A DNA stretch of 7,449 bases from Phycisphaerales bacterium (lineage in GTDB: Bacteria > Planctomycetota > Phycisphaerae > Phycisphaerales > SM1A02), in assembly GCA_020427625.1 (NCBI GenBank), contig JAGQOI010000076.1, positions 1 to 7,449 on the forward strand, given 5' to 3'. This document shows, in pieces, positions 1-6,045 of this stretch (its first letter is position 1; each line of letters opens with the position of its first letter). The position numbers were made by a program, and so were the translations under genes. The notes below the pieces were generated by a model, which did no database searches, was not told the DNA's origin, and saw nothing but the letters and a program-made list of their open reading frames with translations.

Positions 1-437
1 CCCGGATACCGACCGAATCCGTGCGCATCGCCCGGACCGTCGACGGCGCCGTCGCGATCGAGGTCGAGCCCGGTCGGTACGCCGCTGTTGCTCGGCGCGA
101 CGAAGGCGTACGCGAACGTCCACGCCGGCGGACCGTCGGGCGGGCCGTCCTGAAGGAAGGCGTTCCGGAAGTGATCGAGCGCAGCAACGTCATCGGTGTC
201 GAACTCGTTGAGCAGGATGGCGTCGGGCCGGACGGTCCGGATGATCGACGCGACGCCGCGGGCGCGGGCGTCATCGCCGCGGGCGAGCGCCTCGGCGAGT
301 CGTCCCGGCTGCGGGCGGCTGAGCGCCGTGTTGAAGGTCGCGACGCGCAGGATGACGGGCGCGGGGGTCGTGCACCCGGCGAGCGTGCCGGCGCCGAGGA
401 CGCCGATGATCAGGCCGCATCGTCGTCGACGTCTCAT
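1..437 (-). CDS. Endonuclease/exonuclease/phosphatase family lipoprotein (partial, 3' end off the window)
   Basis: The frame is open from an ATG at 437-435 to the left window edge (145 codons), so the C-terminal part is missing. The protein starts MRRRRRCGLIIGVLGAGTLA followed by GC: an Arg-rich n-region, a short hydrophobic core and an LAGC lipobox with the lipidated Cys at residue 22. Export and lipid anchoring are therefore likely. After the signal comes RVATFNTAL (conserved Asn of the EEP fold), then a helix, then DAILLNEFD, whose Glu matches the metal-binding catalytic Glu of the superfamily. Further on, FVAPSNSGVPTGLDLDRDG is typical of the secreted EEP subgroup and contains a DxDxDG calcium-loop-like stretch. 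The family hydrolyses phosphodiester or phosphomonoester bonds (DNA, RNA, phospholipid or phosphoinositide); the substrate here cannot be told. The start overlaps the stop of the upstream methyltransferase gene by ATGA, indicating translational coupling. The catalytic Asp/His motifs lie beyond the window. Confidence 0.85.
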   Translation of the reverse strand, partial: MRRRRRCGLIIGVLGAGTLAGCTTPAPVILRVATFNTALSRPQPGRLAEALARGDDARARGVASIIRTVRPDAILLNEFDTDDVAALDHFRNAFLQDGPPDGPPAWTFAYAFVAPSNSGVPTGLDLDRDGAVDGPGDAHGFGRYP

Positions 438-1111
438 GGTTCGCGAACGTAGGTCATGCTCCACGAGCTGAATCCGCAGTGCCGGTAGCCGCGGGACGCG
501 AAGTACTTCGTCCATTGCAGCGCGCGGCGGAACGGTCGTTCGCCCTCGAAGGTGACGGCGATCATGCCGGGCCGGATGTCGTCGGCGACGATCGACTTGA
601 GGATCGCCTCCTCGGCGCCTTCGATGTTCATCTTGAGCAGGTCGAGACGGTCGAGCCCGTACTCGGTCATGAGCGACCGCACGGTGCGGCAGGGCGCATC
701 GAAGTGCGAACCCGAGTCCTGCTGGGTGACGATGGAGTGCGACACGTCGGCCGGGTTGTGCGGCGCGTGAAAGCGCAGCGTCGTGTCCTCGTTCCAGAGT
801 CCGACGGGGACGAAGCGGAAACGGTCGTCGTCGATGCCGAGCCGGTCGATGAAGGCGATCGCGCGCGGGGTCGGGTCGAGCGCGTAGACGATCGCGTCGG
901 TGTCGCGGCGAAGGCCGCGCTCGAGTTCGATCTCCTCGCCGACGCCGGCGCAGAAGCAGACCGACGACGCGTCGAGCCGGCCACGGGGGATGCGCCAGAA
1001 GCGATAGGTGTCGACCGGACCGTCGTAGGTCGGTCGCAGCACCCGATCGAGGATCGGGCGCTTCACGTGCCAGTACATCCGGGATTCGAAACGACGGTGG
1101 AGCGCTCCCAT
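434..1111 (-). CDS. FkbM family SAM-dependent methyltransferase
   Basis: A 225-residue protein with the FkbM-type methyltransferase fold. VCFCAGVGEEIELE (residues 51-64) is the glycine-rich SAM-binding loop, and YALDPTP (76-82) carries the acidic residue expected to hold the SAM ribose. The FkbM hallmark appears as LDLLKMNIEGAEEAIL (156-171), with the conserved K-x-N/D-x-E-G-x-E pattern. The family methylates hydroxyl groups of sugars, polyketides or other small molecules; the substrate here is unknown. There is no signal peptide or membrane helix, so it should be cytoplasmic. The ATG at 1111 is preferred because a TATCCT -10-like hexamer lies 8 nt upstream; an internal Met at residue 12 is a less likely start. 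The gene lies 48 bp downstream of the DUF486 gene and may have its own promoter. Its TGA overlaps the ATG of the EEP lipoprotein gene, so the two are probably made together. Confidence 0.87.
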   Translation of the reverse strand: MGALHRRFESRMYWHVKRPILDRVLRPTYDGPVDTYRFWRIPRGRLDASSVCFCAGVGEEIELERGLRRDTDAIVYALDPTPRAIAFIDRLGIDDDRFRFVPVGLWNEDTTLRFHAPHNPADVSHSIVTQQDSGSHFDAPCRTVRSLMTEYGLDRLDLLKMNIEGAEEAILKSIVADDIRPGMIAVTFEGERPFRRALQWTKYFASRGYRHCGFSSWSMTYVREP

Positions 1112-1119
1112 GGGGTCAC

Positions 1120-1149
1120 AGGATAGCAGCGTGCCCGCGCCGCTGTCGC
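1120..1149 (-). promoter_or_regulatory. Putative promoter of the fkbM-type gene, overlapping the start region
   Basis: On the minus strand, TATCCT (1125-1120) sits 8 nt before the ATG at 1111. GCGACA (1149-1144) lies 18 bp further upstream and matches four of six bases of the sigma-70 -35 consensus. No Shine-Dalgarno stands between the -10 and the ATG (the 8 nt are GTGACCCC), so the message would be leaderless or nearly so. This rests on sequence only. Confidence 0.4.
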
Positions 1150-1159
1150 CGCGGCCGGA

Positions 1160-1519
1160 TCAGGGCGTCGTCACCGTGTGGCCGCGGAACACGAAGAACA
1201 CGGCGCCGCACAGGCAGGCGCCGGCCCAGAGGTAATCGAGCTTCACCGGCTGCTTCATGTAGAGCACCGCGAACGGCACGAACACCGCGAGCGTGATGAC
1301 TTCCTGGAGGATCTTCAACTGCGGGAGCGAGTACTGCGTGTACCCGATGCGATTCGCCGGGACCTGGAGCATGTACTCGAAGAACGCGACGCCCCAGCTC
1401 AGCGCGGCCGCGACGTACCACGGCTTGTGCTGGAGTTCCTTCAGGTGCGCGTACCACGCGACCGTCATGAACACGTTCGACGCGACGAGCAGCAGCACGG
1501 TGCGGATCAGGACGGACAT
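1160..1519 (-). CDS. DUF486 / DMT-family small membrane protein
   Basis: A 119-residue integral membrane protein with four predicted helices (about residues 3-23, 34-53, 70-88 and 95-111). It matches the DUF486 family (Pfam PF04342, 'DMT family protein') as I know it: a start like MSVLIRTVLLLVASN, then AWYAHLK, AFFEYMLQVPANRIGY, and the conserved QLKILQEVITL segment leading into the third helix. Family members are distantly related to small EamA/EmrE-type drug/metabolite transporters; no transport substrate is established. The frame extends upstream to another ATG at 1576, but that would add 19 Arg/Pro/Ser-rich residues, overlap the -10 hexamer and make the protein too long. The ATG at 1519 has GGAG 7 nt upstream and gives the usual family length. 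The gene is divergent from metG. Confidence 0.88.
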   Translation of the reverse strand: MSVLIRTVLLLVASNVFMTVAWYAHLKELQHKPWYVAAALSWGVAFFEYMLQVPANRIGYTQYSLPQLKILQEVITLAVFVPFAVLYMKQPVKLDYLWAGACLCGAVFFVFRGHTVTTP

Positions 1520-1526
1520 GATGACA

Positions 1527-1530
1527 CTCC
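1527..1530 (-). promoter_or_regulatory. Shine-Dalgarno GGAG deciding the DUF486 start
   Basis: GGAG lies 7 nt before the ATG at 1519 on the minus strand. It supports this start over the in-frame ATG at 1576. Confidence 0.6.
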
Positions 1531-1571
1531 GGGAGAGCGACGGGCCGCGCGGGCGGCGCACGGGCGGCGAG

Positions 1572-1577
1572 AGCATA
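1572..1577 (-). promoter_or_regulatory. Putative -10 hexamer TATGCT for the DUF486 gene
   Basis: TATGCT on the minus strand would start transcription near 1565 and leave a leader of about 45 nt containing the GGAG. No convincing -35 is visible 16-18 bp upstream. The same hexamer recurs in front of the kinase gene. Confidence 0.4.
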
Positions 1578-1671
1578 GCCCGCGCCAGGCCGACGCGACG
1601 TCCGCCCGCGGGCCGTCCCGTCGAATCGGCCCGCCGGCGACCGTGGGCGGGCGGGGATCGGCTCCTCGGGC

Positions 1672-1700
1672 TGCGGTCGCCGGGCCGATTGGTCTACAAT
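1672..1700 (+). promoter_or_regulatory. Putative metG promoter giving a leaderless transcript
   Basis: TACAAT (1695-1700), one base from the sigma-70 -10 consensus, is preceded after exactly 17 bp by TGCGGT (1672-1677), a weak -35. Only 7 nt (CCGGTCC) separate the -10 from the metG ATG at 1708, so transcription should begin at or next to the start codon. No Shine-Dalgarno is present. Confidence 0.5.
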
Positions 1701-1707
1701 CCGGTCC

Positions 1708-3285
1708 ATGAGCCGACCGACCGCCTACGTCAGCACTCCGATCTACTACGTGAACGGCAAGCCGCACATCGGGCACTGCTACACGACGCTCGTCTGCGAC
1801 GTGTGGGCCCGGTTCATGCGCCGGGCCGGTCGCGACGTCTTCTTCCTGACCGGCACCGACGAGCACGGCGCGAAGGTCGAGAAGGCCGCGACCGAGCACC
1901 GGATGACGCCCCAGGCCTGGGCCGACCAGAACGCGGCCGAGTTCCGGCGCGTCCTCGGCATGCTCGATCTCACGAACGACGACTTCATCCGCACGACCGA
2001 GCCGCGGCACACCCGCCAGGTCCAGACGTTCGTCCGGCGTCTGCTCGAGAAGGACGCGGTGTACGTCGGGGAGTTCGAGGGCTGGTACGACCAGGGCCAG
2101 GAGGAGTACTACACCGAGACGAAGGCGAAGGACTGCAATCACGTCTCGCCGATCTCGGGTCGTCCGCTCGTGCGGATGACGGAGAGGAACTACTACTTCC
2201 GTCTGTCCGCGTTCCAGAAGCCGCTGGAGGACCTGTTCGCATCGCATCCGGACTTCGTTCGTCCCGAGGCGCGTCGCAACGAGGTGCTCGGGCGCCTGCG
2301 GGAGGGACTCCAGGACGTGCCGATGTCGCGCACGAACTTCGCCTGGGGCATTCCGATGCCGGACGATGCGGAGCACGTCATCTACGTATGGATCGACGCC
2401 CTGTTCAACTACATCACGGCGCTCGGGCTCGGCGAGCCGGACGGCGCGGTCGCGGGCGCGCGGGCGAAGTACTGGCCGGCGCAGTATCACGTCATCGGCA
2501 AGGAGATCCTCTGGTTTCACGCGGTGATCTGGCCGGCGATGCTGCTCGCGCTCGACCTCCCGCTGCCCGAGTGCGTGTACGCGCATTCGTACTGGGTGAT
2601 GGGCGGGCAGAAGATGTCGAAGTCGCTCGGCAACATCATCGACCTCGAGGAGATCGAGCACTACCTCTCGATCTACGGGCTCGACGCCTGGCGGTACTAC
2701 ATGACGACGCAGGGTCCGCTCGGCGTGACCGATTCGACGCTGTCGCCGGAACGGTTCCACGAGGTCTACACGACCGACCTCGTGAACACCGTCGGCAACT
2801 GCGCGTCACGGGTCACGGCGATGATCAACAAGTACTTCGGCGGCACGCTGCCCGCCGACGCCGCCGGGGACCTGCACGATCACGACTGGCCGGCGATCAC
2901 CCGGGACGCGGTCGCGACGGCGACGGAGGCGATGGCGGCGTTCGATCTCGCCGGCGCGATGGACGCGGCCGTCGGCATCGTCCGTCGCGTCGACGGCTTC
3001 ATTCACGCGACCGAGCCCTTCAAGCTCGCGAAGGATCCGGCGCAGATGGAGACGGTCGGCGCGATCCTGTACCGATCGCTCGAAGCGGTGCGGATCGCGT
3101 CCGTCCTGCTCGAACCGACGATGCCCGGCCGCATGGCGTCGCTCGGCGCAAGCCTCGGCATCGAGCCGTCACCCGACGCGACCCTCGACACCCTCACCGC
3201 CTGGGGCGGCCTCACGCCCGGCGCGACGATCGAGAAGACCATGCTCTTCCCGCGCATCGACGCTCCCGAAACCGCGGGGGCGTGA
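1708..3285 (+). CDS. metG: Methionyl-tRNA synthetase (class I, short form)
   Basis: Cytoplasmic enzyme that charges tRNA-Met with methionine using ATP; it is essential for initiation and elongation. The 525-residue protein begins AYVSTPIYYVNGKPHIGHCY, with the class I HIGH motif at residues 20-23. It continues with FLTGTDEHG (47-54), typical of MetRS, and has the KMSKS loop at 302-306 within MGGQKMSKSLGN. AYVSTPIYY, VWIDALFNY (227-235) and GKEILWFHAVIWP (264-276) line the methionine pocket in this family. A helical anticodon-binding domain follows (about 345-470; LVNTVGNCASRVTAM). The connective-peptide knuckle (about 124-165) lacks the paired CxxC zinc ligands, so this is a zinc-less form. 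The protein stops after the anticodon domain, without the C-terminal EMAP-like tRNA-binding module found in E. coli. The start is fixed by the N-terminal motif and by the adjacent -10. The gene is convergent with the kinase gene across the repeat pair. Confidence 0.97.
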   Translation: MSRPTAYVSTPIYYVNGKPHIGHCYTTLVCDVWARFMRRAGRDVFFLTGTDEHGAKVEKAATEHRMTPQAWADQNAAEFRRVLGMLDLTNDDFIRTTEPRHTRQVQTFVRRLLEKDAVYVGEFEGWYDQGQEEYYTETKAKDCNHVSPISGRPLVRMTERNYYFRLSAFQKPLEDLFASHPDFVRPEARRNEVLGRLREGLQDVPMSRTNFAWGIPMPDDAEHVIYVWIDALFNYITALGLGEPDGAVAGARAKYWPAQYHVIGKEILWFHAVIWPAMLLALDLPLPECVYAHSYWVMGGQKMSKSLGNIIDLEEIEHYLSIYGLDAWRYYMTTQGPLGVTDSTLSPERFHEVYTTDLVNTVGNCASRVTAMINKYFGGTLPADAAGDLHDHDWPAITRDAVATATEAMAAFDLAGAMDAAVGIVRRVDGFIHATEPFKLAKDPAQMETVGAILYRSLEAVRIASVLLEPTMPGRMASLGASLGIEPSPDATLDTLTAWGGLTPGATIEKTMLFPRIDAPETAGA

Positions 3286-3293
3286 CGGGGTTT

Positions 3294-3441
3294 ACCACGG
3301 AGGCACGGAGATCACGGAGACGAATCAATTGGTTCGGATCGTGCTGTCGGTGACCTCCGAATCATCGAACGCGACCGACCACACCATTCCGAAACCCCGA
3401 AATGAATGACTCCGTGTTCTTCGTGCCTCCGTGGTCAATCC
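3294..3441. repeat. Inverted-repeat element, copy 1 (MITE/REP-like)
   Basis: About 148 bp with terminal inverted repeats. The left arm (3294-3319, beginning ACCACGGAGGCACGGAG) matches the reverse complement of the right arm (3410-3435) at 24 of 26 positions. The 90-bp core holds an imperfect 16-nt palindrome, CGAATCAATTGGTTCG (3321-3336), and a TTCGGA/TCCGAA pair (3333-3338 and 3356-3361). It has no coding capacity beyond short stop-limited frames. CCACGGAGGCACGGAG-type repeats are a known intergenic motif in several large bacterial genomes. It starts 9 bp after the metG stop. Confidence 0.85.
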
Positions 3442-3479
3442 TTGCCGGAAGATCACCACGGAGGCACGGAGGCACGGAG
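3410..3479. terminator. Possible bidirectional terminator formed by facing arms of the two repeats
   Basis: The right arm of copy 1 (3410-3435) and the left arm of copy 2 (3455-3479) are themselves inverted to each other, with only 19 nt between them. ACCACGGAGGCACG and its complement can pair without mismatch apart from one position in copy 1. This long GC-rich stem sits midway between the convergent metG and kinase genes. There is no U-tract, so intrinsic termination is uncertain; it may instead protect 3' ends or act with a factor. Confidence 0.35.
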
Positions 3480-3600
3480 ACGAATCAATTGGTTCGGATC
3501 GTGATGTCGGTGATGTCCGAATCATCGGACGCGACCGACCACACCATTCCGAAACCCCGAATGATTGACTCCGTGTGCTCCGTGCCTCCGTGGTCAATCC
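3455..3600. repeat. Inverted-repeat element, copy 2 (MITE/REP-like)
   Basis: Direct repeat of copy 1 at a 161-bp offset. By hand alignment there are about eight substitutions and two 1-nt deletions over roughly 147 bp, near 93% identity. The left arm (3455-3479) and right arm (3569-3594) share a perfect 17-bp outer match, ACCACGGAGGCACGGAG, and then pair with one gap. Both copies end in GGTCAATCC. The last base, 3600, directly abuts the kinase stop codon at 3601-3603. The 13 bp between copies (3442-3454) are unique. Together the two copies account for almost all of the gene-free stretch 3286-3600. Confidence 0.85.
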
Positions 3601-5853
3601 TCAGAGGTATTCCATGCGGTCGAGCAGGGCCTGGAAGCGCGGGTGGCCGCGGATGGGTTCGAGGTCGGGGTCGTTGGTGAACCAGCCGCGCTGGCCCATG
3701 CCGTTGTCGACGGCGCTCTCGAGGCAGTCGATCGCGGACTCGGTCTCGCCGAGCAGCGTGTAGACGCAGCCGATGTTGTAGAGGAGGAGCGGGTCCTCCG
3801 GGTCCATCGCGGATGCGCGTCGGGTCCATTCGATGGCCTTCGGCCGATCGCCGAGTTCGGAGTGCGCGATCGCGCCGAAGCACATCGCCCGGGCGTCGTC
3901 GGGGTTCAGTTCGAGCCGCCGGCGCACGACGGCGAGACCCGTCTCCGTCATCCGACTCGCGTCGGCCTCGCGACCGGCCTGGCGGTGGATCGCCGCGAGC
4001 TGCATCGGCGCGAAGTAATCCTCCGGCCGCACCTGCCACGACTTCTCGAACAGGTCCGCGGCCTCGTCCATGAGCCCGCGACTGAAACACGCCCGCGCGA
4101 AGAAGTGATACGCATCGTACAGTCGGGGATCGAGACGGATGGCCTCGGTGAACTGGCGGCGGGCCTCCTCGAAGTCGCCGCGGAGGTTCTGGGCGACCGC
4201 CCGCGCGACGTGCGCCTCGGCGAGCTCGGGATCGAGCTCCAGCGCGCGCCGGCTCGCCTCGTCCGCCTCCGCGACCAGCGACTCGCTCGCCTCGCTGAAC
4301 AGGTGCAGCATCGAGCAGCAGTCGGCGACCGCGGCGTACGCCAGCGCGAAGCCGGGATCGATCTCGATCGCCCGCTTGAACATCGGCTGCGCGAACTCCC
4401 AGCCCTTGCGGCGGAACTGGTAGAAGAACTGGCGCCCCCGCAGGTAGAAGTCGTAGGCCTTGACGTTCTCCGTCGGCACCTTCTCGATCGCCCGCTTCTC
4501 CTGCTCCGTCAGCACGATGCGCATCGCGCGGGTGATGCTGTCGGCGATCTCGTCCTGGATCGCGAAGATGTCCTCGACGTCGCGGTCGAACCGGTCCGAC
4601 CAGAGCTGGTAGCCGTTGTCGACGTTCACGAGGTGGGCCATGATCCGCAGGCGCTTGCCCGCCTTCTGAACCGTCCCCTCCAGAACGCTCCGCACGCCGA
4701 GCTGCTCGCCGATCTTGCGGATGTCCTCGTGACGACCCTTGAAGGCGAACGACGACGTCCGCGACACGACCCGCAACGCCTGGATCTTGCTCAGCGCATT
4801 GATGATCTCGCCCGCGATGCCGTCGGCGAGATACTCGTTCTCCGGGTCCGCGCTCATGTTCGCGAACGGCAGCACCGCGATCGACGGCAACTCCTCCGCC
4901 GACTCGCGCGTCAACGCCTCCCGCAACTCCCGCACCTCCGACAGCAGATCGCGGGCCGTCTGCGGTCGCGCGCCCGCCTCCTTCTCGAGGCAGCGCCCGA
5001 TCAGACGGTCGAGGCGGACCGGAACGTCCGGATTCTTCTTCCGAGGCGGCACCGGCGCGTCGCGGATGATCGCGCTCAGCACGTCCGTCGCACTGCTCCC
5101 GGGAAACGGCACCGCCGCCGTCACCATCTCGTACACCAGCACGCCGAAGGAGAACAGGTCGCTCCGCGCATCCACCGGCCGGCCCCGGGCCTGCTCCGGC
5201 GACATGTAGCCGACCGTGCCCATCACGCGGTGCTCCACCGTGAGCTCCGTCGTCGGTCCCGCGCCCGACGATTCGTCGCCCGACGGCGCTTCGAGGATCT
5301 TCGCGAGACCGAAGTCGAGGATCTTCACGCGACCGTCCGCCGTGAACGCGATGTTCTGCGGCTTGAGGTCCCGGTGCACGATGTTGTGGGCGTGCGCCAC
5401 GCACAACCCCTCCAGGATCTGAATCGCGATGTCCAGCGCCCGCACCGGCGCGAGACGACCCTCACGCAGCAGCACCTCGCGCAACGTCAGACCGTCGATG
5501 AACTCCATCGCGATGAAACAGCCGTCATCCGTCTCGCCGAGCTCGTGCACCGTCGCGATGTTCGGATGCGTCAGCTGCGCGGCCGCGCGCGCCTCGCGAT
5601 GGAACCGGCGCCGCAACTCGTCCGTCGTCCGCTCCGGCCGCAGGATCTTGATCGCGACCGTGCGCCCGAGGCGAGGATCGTGCGCCCGGTACACGACGCC
5701 CATCCCGCCGTACCCGAGCACGCGCTCGATCCGATACTCACCGATCCGCTGCAGCGGCGGCGCCGTGAGCGCCGTCGGCTCGTCGTCCGATCCGCCCCCG
5801 GCCGCCCCCGCCGTCCCCCGCGTGATCCCCTCGTATTCACGTGCGTCGCTCAT
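3601..5853 (-). CDS. Serine/threonine protein kinase with TolB-like domain and TPR repeats
   Basis: A 750-residue signalling protein. The N-terminal kinase domain (about 40-310) is complete: glycine loop GYGGMG (47-52), VAIK Lys69, alpha-C Glu87, catalytic HRDLKPQN (160-167), DFG (180-182) and GTVGYMSPE (212-220). An RD-type active site and a Thr-rich activation segment suggest regulation by autophosphorylation. Residues 323-445 (from PSIAVLPFANMSADPENEYL) match the TolB-like domain found in many bacterial kinases and adenylate cyclases. Residues 466-715 form about six TPR units with recurring A-x-ELDP/RLDP ends, followed by the usual NDPDLEPIRGHPRFQALL tail. No signal peptide or membrane helix is visible, so it is probably cytoplasmic, unlike many relatives that have a membrane segment between the kinase and sensor parts. 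The frame stays open far upstream, but MSDAREYEG at 5853 is chosen because it gives a normal kinase N-terminus and sits 6 nt after a -10 hexamer. Targets and signal are unknown. It is divergent from pepC. Confidence 0.95.
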   Translation of the reverse strand: MSDAREYEGITRGTAGAAGGGSDDEPTALTAPPLQRIGEYRIERVLGYGGMGVVYRAHDPRLGRTVAIKILRPERTTDELRRRFHREARAAAQLTHPNIATVHELGETDDGCFIAMEFIDGLTLREVLLREGRLAPVRALDIAIQILEGLCVAHAHNIVHRDLKPQNIAFTADGRVKILDFGLAKILEAPSGDESSGAGPTTELTVEHRVMGTVGYMSPEQARGRPVDARSDLFSFGVLVYEMVTAAVPFPGSSATDVLSAIIRDAPVPPRKKNPDVPVRLDRLIGRCLEKEAGARPQTARDLLSEVRELREALTRESAEELPSIAVLPFANMSADPENEYLADGIAGEIINALSKIQALRVVSRTSSFAFKGRHEDIRKIGEQLGVRSVLEGTVQKAGKRLRIMAHLVNVDNGYQLWSDRFDRDVEDIFAIQDEIADSITRAMRIVLTEQEKRAIEKVPTENVKAYDFYLRGRQFFYQFRRKGWEFAQPMFKRAIEIDPGFALAYAAVADCCSMLHLFSEASESLVAEADEASRRALELDPELAEAHVARAVAQNLRGDFEEARRQFTEAIRLDPRLYDAYHFFARACFSRGLMDEAADLFEKSWQVRPEDYFAPMQLAAIHRQAGREADASRMTETGLAVVRRRLELNPDDARAMCFGAIAHSELGDRPKAIEWTRRASAMDPEDPLLLYNIGCVYTLLGETESAIDCLESAVDNGMGQRGWFTNDPDLEPIRGHPRFQALLDRMEYL

Positions 5854-5859
5854 GACGCA

Positions 5860-5888
5860 AGCATACCACGGGTCCCGTGATCCCCGCA
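5860..5888 (-). promoter_or_regulatory. Putative kinase promoter with palindromic operator in the spacer
   Basis: On the minus strand, TGCGGG (5888-5883), a 17-bp spacer and TATGCT (5865-5860) precede the ATG at 5853 by 6 nt, again predicting a leaderless message. The -35 resembles the TGCGGT of metG. The spacer contains a perfect palindrome with 6-bp arms, CACGGG-T-CCCGTG on the plus strand (5867-5879). A repressor or activator bound there would sit squarely on the promoter. Confidence 0.42.
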
Positions 5889-6000
5889 CGAGCGGCGCGG
5901 CGTCCGCCGGCGGACGTCGTGGCGCCGGGCGGAACTCGTCGCGAGCACGAGGGTTGCCGCGCGACCGTCGCCGGATCCACGCCTCGGCGGGAGCGGGCCC

Positions 6001-6039
6001 TACAATGCCGTGCGCGGCGACGTTGCCGCATTTGAGGAG
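6001..6039 (+). promoter_or_regulatory. Putative pepC -10 (TACAAT) and Shine-Dalgarno (GAGGAG)
   Basis: TACAAT at 6001-6006 shares its context (CTACAATNCCG) with the metG -10. Transcription would start near 6013, giving a leader of about 33 nt that contains GAGGAG at 6034-6039, 6 nt before the ATG at 6046. No clear -35 is seen. The layout argues against the earlier in-frame ATG at 6010. Confidence 0.5.
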
Positions 6040-6045
6040 TCCGCC

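Noticed and set aside
21..452. Plus-strand 143-codon open frame at the left end
   Set aside because: Shadow of the lipoprotein EEP gene on the minus strand, which has a lipobox and EEP motifs.
479..1126. Plus-strand open frame opposite the FkbM methyltransferase
   Set aside because: No motif, Val/Arg/Glu-rich shadow; the minus strand encodes clear FkbM motifs.
1120..1145. Possible hairpin (CAGCG/CGCTG) between the DUF486 and fkbM genes as a terminator
   Set aside because: Only about 5 bp of stem with no T-run, and it overlaps the putative fkbM promoter; too weak to call.
1520..1576. Longer DUF486 start at 1576
   Set aside because: The added 19 residues are Arg/Pro-rich, overlap the -10 hexamer, and the 1519 ATG has a properly spaced GGAG.
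1293..3353. Plus-strand 686-codon open frame overlapping the DUF486 gene and metG
   Set aside because: A different frame from metG, Arg-rich and without domains; metG has all class I synthetase motifs.
3294..3600. CRISPR array
   Set aside because: Only two long imperfect copies with internal inverted repeats and a conserved core; no short identical repeats with unique spacers.
3325..3680. Short open frames across the repeat copies on both strands (TTEARR- or VPPWSIL-type peptides)
   Set aside because: They are translations of the inverted-repeat element itself, repeated because the DNA is duplicated; no start signals and no protein family.
3565..5880. Plus-strand 771-codon open frame opposite the kinase gene
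   Set aside because: Low-complexity Arg/Leu/Val-rich translation with no motif; mirror of the kinase codons.
6010..6045. Longer pepC start at 6010
   Set aside because: It would start 3 nt after the -10 hexamer, upstream of the likely transcription start, and the GAGGAG points to the ATG at 6046.
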